This document shows, piece after piece, positions 51,198 to 60,698 of a stretch of 64,000 nucleotides of DNA. Both the position numbers and the translations under genes were made by a program. The stretch's first letter is position 1. Each line of letters begins with the position of its first letter. The notes below the pieces were generated by a model. The model did no database searches and was not told the DNA's origin. It saw only the letters and a program-made list of their open reading frames with translations. Location of the stretch: positions 1 to 64,000 of the forward strand of contig JACOEK010000002.1 in the NCBI GenBank assembly GCA_024998595.1, written 5' to 3'. Source of the DNA: Nitrospira sp. GTDB taxonomy: Bacteria; Nitrospirota; Nitrospiria; Nitrospirales; Nitrospiraceae.

Positions 51198-53567
51198 ATG
51201 GATCGCCCGGCCCATACCGACCCGGTCCAGGATCTCCACACGCAGCAAATCTCTGTTCTGTACCGCAACATGCCCACGGGCGTGTTGGCGAGCGCCGTCA
51301 ATGCCGCCATCCTCGCGGCAGTGATCTGGCCCGTGGTTCCGCACACCCCCCTGCTGGTCTGGGTGACCATTCTCTGGATGGTGGCCGGTGCGCGAGCGTT
51401 CTTGATCTACAACTATCGCCGGGTGACTCCTGCAGCCTGGAAGAGCGCCGAGTGGCACCGGTGGATGCTGGTGGCCACCACCATGGCCGGCGTCGCTTGG
51501 GGTGGCAGCGTCTATTTTCTCACGCCCGAAATTCCGTTGCCCTACGAGCTGGTCCAGTTGTTCGTGCTGGGCGGCATGACCGCGGGGGCCGTCTCCGTCC
51601 TGTCGGTCTCCTTTCCATTGTTCTTATGCTACGCCTTGCCCGTGACCCTTCCCATGCTCGGGCACCTCTTCCTCAGCGGCCATGACTTTCATGTGATCAT
51701 GGGAGTGATGGGGGTGCTGTTCCTCTTTGCCACGATCCACTCTTCCTGGACCTTCAACCACGTGCTGCTTTCATCCATGCGCCTGCAGTTGGAAAAACTC
51801 AGCCTCGTGCAGTCGCTCACGACGCGCACGGAAGCCGTGGAGCGGCTGAACCAGGAAATCACCAAAGAGATGCATGATCGTCGTGCGATCGAGGAGCAAT
51901 TGAGGACGGCCCAGAGCGACCTGGAGCAGCGCATCGCCGAACGCACGGCCGACCTGGCCCATGCCAATACCAGGCTGCAGGACGAGGTGCGGGAACACCG
52001 GCGGACGGAAGGGGCCCGGCTCTCGAGCGAAAAGCGCTTCAATTACCTCACCGACAATCTCAACCAGGGCGTATGGTTCGCCCAAGCGCAGCCGCCTCAA
52101 GTCCTCTATGTGAACCCGGCTTTCGAGCGAATCTGGGGGTTACCGGCCGCTCGGTTTTATGAAAATCCGAAACTCTGGCGGGATTGCGTGCACCCGGACG
52201 ATCAACGAACAGTGGCCGACGTGTACGATACGGAACTGACTCGTCCCTCGGGACGCGATGTGCAACTGCTGTATCGCATCGTACGGCCCGACGGGAAGAT
52301 CCGGTGGATACATGATCGGATGGTCATTCATCGCACCGATACGGGCGAGGTCGATAGCCTGAGCGGCATCACGGAGGATATTACGGATGCGCGCGAGCTG
52401 GAAGACCAATTGCGGCAGGCGCAAAAAATGGAAGCGGTCGGCCGATTAGCCGGAGGCGTGGCGCACGACTTCAACAATGTCATGACCGTGATTCTGGGGT
52501 ACAGCGCCGTCCTTCTTCAGGAGCTGAGCCAGAACTCTTCAGCCCGGTACTTCGTGCAGGAGATTCAGCGAGCCGGCGAACGCTGCGCCGCACTGACCGG
52601 CCAACTGTTGGCCTTCAGCCGCAAGCAGATGCTGCATCCTGTGTCCCTGGATCTGCATCGGGTGATTCGCGATCTCATGGCGCTCTTGAAGAGCTTGATC
52701 GGCGAACACGTGACGATCGTCTTACAGCTCGACACCCAGCCGCGATGGGTCAAAGCCGACGCCGTGCAACTCGAACAGGTGTTGCTCAACCTCGCCGTCA
52801 ACGCCCGCGACGCGATGCCGCATGGCGGGACCTTGACCATCGATACCTGTCAAGTTCTTCCGCACGACGTGTGGGGACCCGGCCACGATTCGCGCACCAC
52901 ACGCACTTATGTCCGGCTGCGTGTGCACGATACGGGAACCGGTATCGACCCGGCCACGAAGGCCAAAATCTTTGAGCCCTTTTTCACCACCAAACCGCCC
53001 GGTCGGGGAACGGGACTCGGCCTCTCGACCGTCTATGGTATCGTGCACCAAAGCGGAGGCACGATCACCGTGGAGAGCGCTCTCGGCCAGGGCACTACGA
53101 TGACGGTCTTTCTTCCGGAAGTCGTGCCCCCGCACATCGCCCTGCCGACCGCGCCCGTCGAACCCGATCACAAAACCGGGACAGAAATCATACTCCTCGT
53201 GGAAGACGAGCCTTCGGTCCGTTTGCTGACGCAGCATATTCTCCGCACACATGGCTACACCGTGCATGAGGCGGAAGACGGGTTCCAGGCGATGGACCTC
53301 ATCCGGCGCAATACGCTGCACATCGATTTATTGATTACCGATCTGGTGATGCCGGGAATGAACGGCAAGGAGCTCGCGATGCGGTTGCGAAGCCACTTCG
53401 GCGATCTGAAAGTACTTTATATGTCGGGATATAGTGACAACCTGCCTGTCACGGGCGGCGAGAGTCAGGGACCGACAACCTTTTTGCAGAAGCCGTTCTC
53501 CCCTGAAGACTTGATCCGTCTGGTACGCGAAATCCTGCATTCAGTCTCACCCGCTCAACGTGACTGA
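51198..53567 (+). CDS. Membrane hybrid histidine kinase (6TM-PAS-HisKA-HATPase-REC)
   Basis: About 789 residues; ATG 51198 has GCGAGG upstream. Six hydrophobic helices (~15-175) replace a periplasmic sensor, then a coiled coil, PAS (~245-365), HisKA with GGVAHDFNNVMTV, HATPase (VNARDAMPHGG, DTGTGID, GRGTGLGLST) and C-terminal receiver with DLLITDLVMPGM. Convergent with the symporter and overlapping it by 13 bases at the 3' ends. Confidence 0.93.
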   Translation: MDRPAHTDPVQDLHTQQISVLYRNMPTGVLASAVNAAILAAVIWPVVPHTPLLVWVTILWMVAGARAFLIYNYRRVTPAAWKSAEWHRWMLVATTMAGVAWGGSVYFLTPEIPLPYELVQLFVLGGMTAGAVSVLSVSFPLFLCYALPVTLPMLGHLFLSGHDFHVIMGVMGVLFLFATIHSSWTFNHVLLSSMRLQLEKLSLVQSLTTRTEAVERLNQEITKEMHDRRAIEEQLRTAQSDLEQRIAERTADLAHANTRLQDEVREHRRTEGARLSSEKRFNYLTDNLNQGVWFAQAQPPQVLYVNPAFERIWGLPAARFYENPKLWRDCVHPDDQRTVADVYDTELTRPSGRDVQLLYRIVRPDGKIRWIHDRMVIHRTDTGEVDSLSGITEDITDARELEDQLRQAQKMEAVGRLAGGVAHDFNNVMTVILGYSAVLLQELSQNSSARYFVQEIQRAGERCAALTGQLLAFSRKQMLHPVSLDLHRVIRDLMALLKSLIGEHVTIVLQLDTQPRWVKADAVQLEQVLLNLAVNARDAMPHGGTLTIDTCQVLPHDVWGPGHDSRTTRTYVRLRVHDTGTGIDPATKAKIFEPFFTTKPPGRGTGLGLSTVYGIVHQSGGTITVESALGQGTTMTVFLPEVVPPHIALPTAPVEPDHKTGTEIILLVEDEPSVRLLTQHILRTHGYTVHEAEDGFQAMDLIRRNTLHIDLLITDLVMPGMNGKELAMRLRSHFGDLKVLYMSGYSDNLPVTGGESQGPTTFLQKPFSPEDLIRLVREILHSVSPAQRD

Positions 53568-55054
53568 TGAGTGTCGGTTGGCGATTCCACCGGAATGCGG
53601 TGGGACCGACGACCGGCCGAAGCGCCAATGGTCGCCGGATCGGTAATCCACTGGGGGAGCAGCGACCCGACTACCATTCCCCCTCCCGCCACCAGGACGC
53701 CCGCCAACTGCGGCGGCCAGACCTGATCCGGCGTGGCAGCTCCCTCCAACGTGAGCCAGGTCACGAGCCCGGCGACAATGGCGAGCATCGCGCCTTGCGT
53801 CGTCGCCCGCGGCCAATACAGGCCGGCTACAAGCGGTACAAACGCTGCCACCAGCGTCACCTTGTAGGCGCTCTCCACCATTTTGAAGATGCTGGCTTCC
53901 GAGTTCAGGGCAAACAGCAACACGACCCCGGCGAACGCGACCAACACCGACCGCATCACCACCAGCAGGCCCCGATCGCCGATCGTCGGCACCAGGCTCT
54001 TGACGATATTCTCACTGAAGGCAACGGACGGCGCGAGCAATGTGGCCGACGAACAACTCATGATCGCGGACAGCAAGGCGCCGAAAAAAATGATCTGCGC
54101 GGCGATCGGCGTGTGCTGCACGATCAGGGTCGGGAGAATGAGTTGGGAGTCCCGTTCCAGCAAATCCGCCACCTGCACCGGATCGATCAGCGTGGCGGAA
54201 TAGGCCAGAAACATCGGGACGAAGGCGAAGAAGAAATACAGCGTTCCTCCGAGCACGGATCCCCGCACCGCCGTGCCTTCATCTCGCGCCGACGTGATCC
54301 GCTGAAACACATCCTGCTGAGGGATCGAGCCGAACATCATGGTCACCCAGGCACCTACGAATGGAATCCATGCCTCGACCCGCGCCGGGGGGAAAAAGTC
54401 CAACTTTCCCGCCGCTGATGCATGAGTAACCACCGTCCCCACTCCGCCAGCCAGACCACTGATCACAGACCCGATATACAGCATGCCTCCCATGATGATG
54501 GTGATCTGCACGAAGTCGAGAATCGCCACTGAGAACATCCCGCCGAATGTGGTGTACGTCAGGACAATGAGCGCGCCCAGCACCATGCCGGCAGACTGGC
54601 TCATCGCTCCGTCCGTCACGACAGTGAACACCAGGCCCAGCGCCTTGATCTGCGCCGACACCCATCCGAGATACGAGGCGACGATACAGAGGGTACAGAG
54701 CACTTCGACCGCGCGGTTGTACCGCAACCGGTAAAAGTCTCCGATCGTGAGAAGGTTCAATCGATAGAGTCGGCGGGCAAACCACAATCCGGCCAGAATC
54801 AAACAGAGGCTCGATCCGAAAGGATCAGCCACGACCGCCCGTAGCCCGTCCTTGACGAACGTGGCGGAGATGCCCAGTACGGTCTCAGCCCCGAACCAGG
54901 TCGCAAACACCGTGGCGGTCACCACCGGCAGCGGAAGGGATCGACCGGCAACGGCAAAATCCTTGGTGTTATGGACACGAGTCGCCGCATACAGTCCGAT
55001 CCCGACGGAGCAGGCAAGGTACAGAATCACGAAGGAGAGGAGCATGAGACTCAT
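53555..55054 (-). CDS. Sodium:solute symporter family protein
   Basis: 499 residues with about 13 membrane helices. SSS signatures: YAATRVHNTKDFAVAGRSLP, ATWFGAETVLGISA (Na+ site region), GDFYRLRYNR and ALLSAIMSCSSATLLAPSVAFSENI. Resembles proline/pantothenate or acetate-type symporters; substrate not decidable. The C-terminus is basic and polar. Confidence 0.92.
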   Translation of the reverse strand: MSLMLLSFVILYLACSVGIGLYAATRVHNTKDFAVAGRSLPLPVVTATVFATWFGAETVLGISATFVKDGLRAVVADPFGSSLCLILAGLWFARRLYRLNLLTIGDFYRLRYNRAVEVLCTLCIVASYLGWVSAQIKALGLVFTVVTDGAMSQSAGMVLGALIVLTYTTFGGMFSVAILDFVQITIIMGGMLYIGSVISGLAGGVGTVVTHASAAGKLDFFPPARVEAWIPFVGAWVTMMFGSIPQQDVFQRITSARDEGTAVRGSVLGGTLYFFFAFVPMFLAYSATLIDPVQVADLLERDSQLILPTLIVQHTPIAAQIIFFGALLSAIMSCSSATLLAPSVAFSENIVKSLVPTIGDRGLLVVMRSVLVAFAGVVLLFALNSEASIFKMVESAYKVTLVAAFVPLVAGLYWPRATTQGAMLAIVAGLVTWLTLEGAATPDQVWPPQLAGVLVAGGGMVVGSLLPQWITDPATIGASAGRRSHRIPVESPTDTHQSR

Positions 55055-55510
55055 CGCGTGTCGGTGAGACTACAGCCGCCGGTAGCGGCAAGCGAGGGGA
55101 TTGTAGCGACAGCGCATCGCTGGCGCAATGGCGGAAGGGAGCCGATCTACAGAACTCCAGGAAGATTACGAACGACTACGGTTGGCAACCATCACCAATG
55201 AGGAGCGATGACGAAAAACGACCATTTCATTGACTTCCAATCGCACCATGATACGAATAGGCCATGCGCTACTCACTGTACTTCGTATGGGTGTTGGCCG
55301 TCCTGTCCATCTGCATCCTGACGACACTGGCCTCGTTTCCGGTACTCGTGAACGGGGAGCGTCATCCGGAGCCAACGATTACGGCAGGACCGGAGAAGTT
55401 GCGGGCGATCAAGATTCACCGGCTGCGGTGCAATCCGTTCACATCTTCTTGCCAACTATCCAGGCACAAGCCCCAACACTAAGGCTTCCCGCCAGGCGTC
55501 GTCCCTCCGT
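55055..55510. other. Intergenic region left of the NmrA gene
   Basis: 456 bp holding one possible small gene (55264-55482). TTGACT at 55230-55235 with TACGAA 16 bp later resembles a promoter. No terminator or repeat recognised. Confidence 0.4.
55264..55482 (+). CDS. Possible small secreted protein
   Basis: 72 residues starting MRYSLYFVWVLAVLSICILT, a signal-anchor or signal peptide, then a polar part with two Cys (LRCNPFTSSC). No ribosome site beyond AATAGG; a possible promoter ends right at the start codon. Weak candidate, unknown function. Confidence 0.33.
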   Translation: MRYSLYFVWVLAVLSICILTTLASFPVLVNGERHPEPTITAGPEKLRAIKIHRLRCNPFTSSCQLSRHKPQH

Positions 55511-56461
55511 TTAGGAGAGGGGAATGCGTGCCTTATTCGCCTCCAGCCACTGCGCAAACGTCTGCAGTCCGCCATTGAGCGCCCGGGCAATAGCCGGTTC
55601 ACGGGCCGCACAAAAGACGGCATTGAAGTCGCGTTTAAACTGAAACATATTGCCCAAATCGTCCGCTCCCGGAAATCCGAAGGTCCGGTAGACTTCCGGC
55701 GGCACCGCCTGATAGCGCACCTCGCGCCCAAGCGCCTTGGTCAAGGCAGCGGCCATTTGTGAACCGGTCAGATGCTCGCCCGCGATGCCCACGGTCTTCC
55801 CGAGATACGCGTCTCGCTTCTTGAAAATTCCCAGTGCACACTTTCCGATATCGTCCGCAGCGATCCCTGGCAACCGGGCCTCGCCCATGGGAAGAGTGAA
55901 TGCGAGTGTCCCGTCCGGACCTGGTTTCGGCCCCATGCCGAAGTAAATGAGATTGTCCCAGTAAAATGAGGTGAGCAGAAAGGTCGTGGGCACCCCGAGC
56001 TGTTTGAAGAGCTGATCCGCTTCACCCTTGGCATCGAAGTGCGGCACCTTGTATTTCCCCATCAACGTCGGCATCCGGTTGTCGGAGACCGGAACCCATC
56101 GGCGTGTATCTTCAAGGGTAGACCAGATCACATGCCGCACTCCCGCCGCCTTGGCGGCCTGAGCCATGGCTTCGGCTTCGGCGTATTCCTTTTCGGGAGA
56201 CAAATGCGCCCAGAAAAACGTGACACAAAATGCGCCGGCCGCGCCGGCAAACGCCCGTTTCAGACTCTCTACGTCATGCACGTCGGCGGCCACCACTTCG
56301 GCGCCGAGCCGGGCCAGTTCCTTGGCCTTGTCCGAATGGACATCCCTGGTCAATGCGCGCACCGTCAGACCACTGGCCGGATCGGCCAAGATCGCTCGCA
56401 CCAACCCACCACCTTGCATCCCGGTCGCACCGACCACCGCGATCACCTGCTTGTCTGCCAT
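55511..56461 (-). CDS. NmrA/HSCARG-like NAD(P)-binding protein
   Basis: 316 residues; ATG chosen for AAAGGAGAAGGG. VVGATGMQGGGLVRAIL (residues 7-23) is the Rossmann loop of atypical SDRs; ALTRDVHSDKAKEL and the central VIWSTLED, VPHFDAKGEAD agree with NmrA-like members, which sense NADP(H) or act as oxidoreductases. Tyr of the classical YxxxK is replaced (HFDAK), typical for this group. Confidence 0.85.
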   Translation of the reverse strand: MADKQVIAVVGATGMQGGGLVRAILADPASGLTVRALTRDVHSDKAKELARLGAEVVAADVHDVESLKRAFAGAAGAFCVTFFWAHLSPEKEYAEAEAMAQAAKAAGVRHVIWSTLEDTRRWVPVSDNRMPTLMGKYKVPHFDAKGEADQLFKQLGVPTTFLLTSFYWDNLIYFGMGPKPGPDGTLAFTLPMGEARLPGIAADDIGKCALGIFKKRDAYLGKTVGIAGEHLTGSQMAAALTKALGREVRYQAVPPEVYRTFGFPGADDLGNMFQFKRDFNAVFCAAREPAIARALNGGLQTFAQWLEANKARIPLS

Positions 56462-56626
56462 ATTCCCTTCTCCTTTCCCAATGTGCTGCCAACCCCAGGG
56501 CACAAATTCCCGCCTCGGCTCTGTCAACCAACGAGGCAATCGTCCGTTTCACTCATTACGAGCCGGATCTGGCCTTCACCGGCAGGGCCATGATAGGCTA
56601 TCGGTAGCTAGCCAGGGAGGAGCGAC

Positions 56627-57133
56627 ATGGTACGTCTTACGACTCACCGATTGGAATCCCCTCGGCAATGGTTTCCCTCTCTCGTTATGGGATTGAGTGC
56701 CGTGCTGTTCGTGCTTCCGGCGCTTGGCGCGGAATCGTCCGGCCCCTGGGAATGTTCGAACTACACGGGGGATGCGCACACTCGATGCCTGCAGGCCTTC
56801 ATTGAAATCCAACGGGAAAAAATCTCGAAACTGGAGGCGGAAGTCCATCTCCAGCAAAGCACCGTCGGCCAGTTGAAAGATCAAGCCGACCGGCAAAATG
56901 CCATGACCGCTGACTTGCAGCGGCAAATGGCTCAACAATCCTCCGCTCCCTCCACCTACACCTACGTGTCTCCCGGTATTGCTCCCGGCTTGTTGTACGG
57001 ATATCCATCCGTGGGCTTTGGCCTTTATCTCGGACGCCCCTGGATTTACGGCTCACCATTTTACTCGCGCCCCTATGCCTGGGGACCACGATACTACCGG
57101 CCCTATTATGGTCGGTGGCATCGTCGTTGGTAA
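56627..57133 (+). CDS. Secreted coiled-coil protein with Tyr/Pro/Gly-rich tail
   Basis: 168 residues. Signal peptide (LVMGLSAVLFVLPALGAE), then two Cys (WECSNYTGDAHTRC), a coiled coil (~65-105) and a tail dominated by Tyr, Pro, Gly and Arg (YGYPSVGFGLYLGRPW, then RPYYGRWHRRW). No family recognised; surface or periplasmic location inferred. GGGAGGAGCGAC precedes the ATG. Confidence 0.7.
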   Translation: MVRLTTHRLESPRQWFPSLVMGLSAVLFVLPALGAESSGPWECSNYTGDAHTRCLQAFIEIQREKISKLEAEVHLQQSTVGQLKDQADRQNAMTADLQRQMAQQSSAPSTYTYVSPGIAPGLLYGYPSVGFGLYLGRPWIYGSPFYSRPYAWGPRYYRPYYGRWHRRW

Positions 57134-57324
57134 GCTCGGGCTCCCGTCTGCGTCCTACTCTCTCCAGCGATGGGGATTCTGAACTTCGGCCTCGTACCTC
57201 GGGCTTCGCTTCACTCCTTCGATCCTCCCCCTCCGCCTAACAACTGCTGATGACGCAGGACTAAGCTGTATGCTAAACCATACACTCCGTATAACAACCT
57301 CCAGACTCGTATTTTTGGGGACCC

Positions 57325-59349
57325 GTGGGTCGCTTGCACCACAGCACCGGCGTTGCCTGCGCCACCCTTCTCCTGATTCTCGGATGCTGGTCCGTCAGTG
57401 ACGCTCGTCCCTCCGAGAAACGGGCCAAGCCAGTCGTGACCCGCACCGACTCAGAACACTCGATCCATACAGCACTGACCGAGAGCTCTCCGACCAGGAC
57501 CCAGGTTCTGCTCGACCGCGGAGCCAATATCGAAGCCCGCAATGCCAAAGGGGCCACGCCGCTGATTACCGCGTCGGCAAGCGGCAACCCTGCGCTCGTC
57601 CTGTTGCTCCTCAATCAAGGCGCGCAGGTGGAGGCACGAGACCGGGATGGAAACACCGCCCTGCACGAAGCCAGCCTTCAAGGTCATCTGCCCTGCGTCG
57701 AAGCGCTTCTGAACGCAGGCGCGCAGACATCCATCCGTAACGAGCTTGGATTTACGCCGCTTCACCAAGCGGTCCGACGTTTCTGGGAAACGGCCGGTGA
57801 GTCCCGTGCAGACCGCCTGACCCGACAAACCACGGTCATCGAACTGCTGCTTCGTTCCGGAGCCGATCCTCAGAGCCGGGATAACGACGGAAGAACTCCG
57901 ATAGTGCTGGCTATGGAAAGCGACAATGCCGCACTGCAACAGTTGTTCAGGACACCGTCCATTCACGCCGCTCCGGCTGCCGTCACTCCAACGAGTCCCC
58001 CGGTGCCTGAAGAGCGATCAAAAGATTCCAGTCACCCCCTGATAGCGGCGCCAACCGGCCTCGACTCGAGCGCAGGTCACAGTCCCACTGAGGTCACCAC
58101 TTCCGTTCTGCCCGCTGATAAACCCGGGGAATCGCCGGCTCTCATTCCGCCTTCCCAGGGTTTGGCACAGCCAACTGCTCCCTCCACTGGTTCTCTCTCA
58201 GCCCCTCTCCAGGGGCATCCACCCGTCGTTGGCTCCGAATCAACAATCACCTCCGTACCCGCGACAGGTGGCGGCCCTGCAGAACCATCGACGCCGAGCG
58301 GTTCAGCGCCGGCACAGCGTACAGTTCCAGTCGAACCTTCAACCGATACTCACTCGATACCGGCTCCCGGACCAACGGCAGCGAGGCCATCGCTGCAACA
58401 GAATCGTGAATTGCAGGCCTCCGCCTCTATACCCCAGCCGACCACTCCGCCGCTTTCGGACAAACCCGCAGCAGCCATGCCGGAACCGAAAGACCGCCCC
58501 GTCTCACCATCAGTCCAGACGGACCAGCCGGTAAACACTGACACTCCTCGACCATCTCCGTCCTCACCACCAGCTGCCACAGGGAATATTCCTCGCGCGA
58601 TCGTACCCATTCCTTCACCTCAGGATCACCGCGAGAGCATCCCGGAACCGACAGAGCGCGAACGAGCGCTTGCACCAACCCAGCTCGCCCAGACCGCTTC
58701 GCCGATTGACACGAAACCTGGCGACCCCGCCCTTCTTCCGATACAACCATCCCACTCGGCAGGAGAGAGCGGAACACCCGCAAGTCACCCGTCGACACAG
58801 ACCCAACCGCCTCCCCTCTACGGGCGCTCCGATGAATCAACGGCGGAAGACCGTGTGAGCCCATCACTATTTCAGAACGTGGGATTCGGTCTTGGATTGG
58901 GCTGGACGCATAACCTGGGCCCGCGGCGAGTGGAATCCGTCTCCGTGACAAACCGCATCGTCCGCATTGACGAGGAGCGCAACGACCTGGTGCGTGCGAT
59001 GCCGGAAGTGCATCTCTGGATCGATCGTTGGGATGAGCAACGATGGAGCTGGGGGCCATTTCTCGCCGTGGCGCCGGGGTCCCGGATCATCGATGCCGTA
59101 GGCGGCGGCCTCATGGTGGGATACCGGCCGCATCGAAGCGATCAGTACAGTGTCAATTTCGGCATCGGCGGCACCCTGGATCTCGATACCCGGGTCCTCG
59201 GAGACGGTCTCGTGGCCAATGAGCCGTTGCCCCCGAGGGAAACCAGCGCCCGCACCAAGCACACGACCGGCGCGGGACTCCTCGTGCTCTTTTCGGTCGG
59301 GTGGGACCTCTCAGCGCCTCGCCAGGTTCCGCAGCCTGGCCGCAAGTAG
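57325..59349 (+). CDS. Ankyrin-repeat, Pro-rich linker and beta-barrel-like C-terminal domain protein
   Basis: 674 residues from GTG. A hydrophobic N-terminus with ILGC suggests a lipoprotein. Residues ~45-210 hold four to five ankyrin repeats (NAKGATPLITASASGNPALV, DRDGNTALHEASLQGHL and so on). Residues ~215-510 are a Pro/Ser/Thr-rich low-complexity linker. The last ~165 residues (from NVGFGLGLGWTHNLGP) alternate polar and hydrophobic residues like an outer-membrane barrel or beta-sandwich. The domain order is unusual. Function unknown; envelope location inferred. Confidence 0.75.
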   Translation: MGRLHHSTGVACATLLLILGCWSVSDARPSEKRAKPVVTRTDSEHSIHTALTESSPTRTQVLLDRGANIEARNAKGATPLITASASGNPALVLLLLNQGAQVEARDRDGNTALHEASLQGHLPCVEALLNAGAQTSIRNELGFTPLHQAVRRFWETAGESRADRLTRQTTVIELLLRSGADPQSRDNDGRTPIVLAMESDNAALQQLFRTPSIHAAPAAVTPTSPPVPEERSKDSSHPLIAAPTGLDSSAGHSPTEVTTSVLPADKPGESPALIPPSQGLAQPTAPSTGSLSAPLQGHPPVVGSESTITSVPATGGGPAEPSTPSGSAPAQRTVPVEPSTDTHSIPAPGPTAARPSLQQNRELQASASIPQPTTPPLSDKPAAAMPEPKDRPVSPSVQTDQPVNTDTPRPSPSSPPAATGNIPRAIVPIPSPQDHRESIPEPTERERALAPTQLAQTASPIDTKPGDPALLPIQPSHSAGESGTPASHPSTQTQPPPLYGRSDESTAEDRVSPSLFQNVGFGLGLGWTHNLGPRRVESVSVTNRIVRIDEERNDLVRAMPEVHLWIDRWDEQRWSWGPFLAVAPGSRIIDAVGGGLMVGYRPHRSDQYSVNFGIGGTLDLDTRVLGDGLVANEPLPPRETSARTKHTTGAGLLVLFSVGWDLSAPRQVPQPGRK

Positions 59350-59444
59350 GCCGCCATCGAAGTAACACCCACGTGCTTTGGCAACCCGCAATTGACCTCT
59401 CTCGTTGAATCTGACTAAGGTGGAACGCGCAAGGAGAATCAAGC

Positions 59445-60389
59445 ATGACCACACAGCCCCAGTTTCCCAACGAACAGACCGAGACAGGCGAATTCACACG
59501 TCAGGAGGACGCCTTTCGCCAATCGGTGACCGAGGATGGGCGATCGGGATACCCCGCTGCAGCCGGGCGATATCATCTCTACGTGTCTCTGGCCTGCCCC
59601 TGGGCACATCGCACGATCATCGTCCGCGCACTCAAACAACTGGAGCCGGTCATCGGCATGACCGTCGTGGATCCCATTCGCGACGAGCAGGGCTGGGCCT
59701 TTCGCAACGGGCCGGGTCACTCGACCGATCCCATCAATGGATTTCACTTTCTTAGTGAGGCCTATCACCTGACCGACGCCACCTACCGGAGGCGTGTCAC
59801 CGTCCCAGTCCTGTGGGATACGGTCACGAAGCGAATCGTCAGCAATTCTGATGACGATCTCATGCGGATGCTCAATGGGGAGTTCAATCGCTTCACCGCG
59901 AGTGGGCTGGATCTCTACCCCACGGCGCTCCGGGTGGACATCGACTCGATGAATACGTTCCTCTATGAGCAGGTGAACAACGGCGTGTACCGGGCTGGAT
60001 TCGCGACGTCCCAACGAGGCTACGAACAAGCGGCTCGATCACTCTTCGCGGCACTGGATCAACTGGACACGCGACTCAGTCAACGCCGCTACCTCTTCGG
60101 CGCGCAATTCGTCGAATCCGATTGGCGCCTCTTCGTCACGCTCATCCGGTTCGACGCGGTCTATCACGGGCATTTCAAATGTAATGTCCGGCGCATCATC
60201 GACTACCCGAATCTTTCCGGCTATCTCAAGGATCTCTATCAGGTGCCCGGCATCGCCGACACGGTGAATTTGGACCACATCAAGCGGCACTATTATGTCA
60301 CGCATGATGACATCAACCCCACCCGTATCGTTCCTATCGGACCGCAGCTCGATTTAGAAAGCCCTCACGGACGAGACAGGTTTTCCTGA
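59445..60389 (+). CDS. Glutathionyl-hydroquinone reductase (YqjG/Ecm4 type GST)
   Basis: 314 residues. Active-site CPWA with Cys51 (SLACPWAHRTII), TVPVLWDT with cis-Pro, and a C-terminal all-helical domain with YLFGAQFVESDWRLFVTLIRFD and NVRRIIDYPNLSGYLKDLY. It removes glutathione from glutathionyl-hydroquinones. A ribosome site AAGGAG precedes the ATG by ~10 bases. Confidence 0.94.
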   Translation: MTTQPQFPNEQTETGEFTRQEDAFRQSVTEDGRSGYPAAAGRYHLYVSLACPWAHRTIIVRALKQLEPVIGMTVVDPIRDEQGWAFRNGPGHSTDPINGFHFLSEAYHLTDATYRRRVTVPVLWDTVTKRIVSNSDDDLMRMLNGEFNRFTASGLDLYPTALRVDIDSMNTFLYEQVNNGVYRAGFATSQRGYEQAARSLFAALDQLDTRLSQRRYLFGAQFVESDWRLFVTLIRFDAVYHGHFKCNVRRIIDYPNLSGYLKDLYQVPGIADTVNLDHIKRHYYVTHDDINPTRIVPIGPQLDLESPHGRDRFS

Positions 60390-60495
60390 GCCGTCCCAGC
60401 CGACTGGCTGCTGGAGCAGACGACGTGATTCCCAACCCTGCGCGCCAGACAGGCCTTCGGTTAGGCAAGGCTACAGACGAGTCCGCGTGATCTTC

Positions 60496-60620
60496 GCAGG
60501 CTGCTCAAAACAACGTCCCGCTAGGCCGCAGGCGAGTCAAGACCGGAGGCGTACCCGCAGGGTACGTCGAGGATGTTGACGAGCCGGGAACGACGCGGGA
60601 GGCCGTTTTCAGCAGCCTGC
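60496..60620. repeat. ~125-bp palindromic intergenic repeat element
   Basis: Ends are perfect 10-bp inverted repeats GCAGGCTGCT and AGCAGCCTGC. Inside, arms are imperfectly complementary (CAAAACAACGTCCCGC against GCGGGAGGCCGTTTTC) and the centre is a hairpin CGTACCC-GCA-GGGTACG. The design fits a non-autonomous mobile or REP-like element; I associate very similar sequences with Nitrospira genomes. The surrounding 309-bp gap between the GST and FKBP genes shows no ORF I would call. Confidence 0.65.
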
Positions 60621-60698
60621 CCAAGAATTGTCTTGAGCCACATGGTCTCCCTGTCATATGGTGGGCTCAGTCATGCTGTTCAGCAGAAAGGATCGTCT

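Noticed and set aside
60573..60698. Upstream extension of the FKBP frame
   Set aside because: Runs into the palindromic repeat; the signal peptide and ribosome site support the ATG at 60699.
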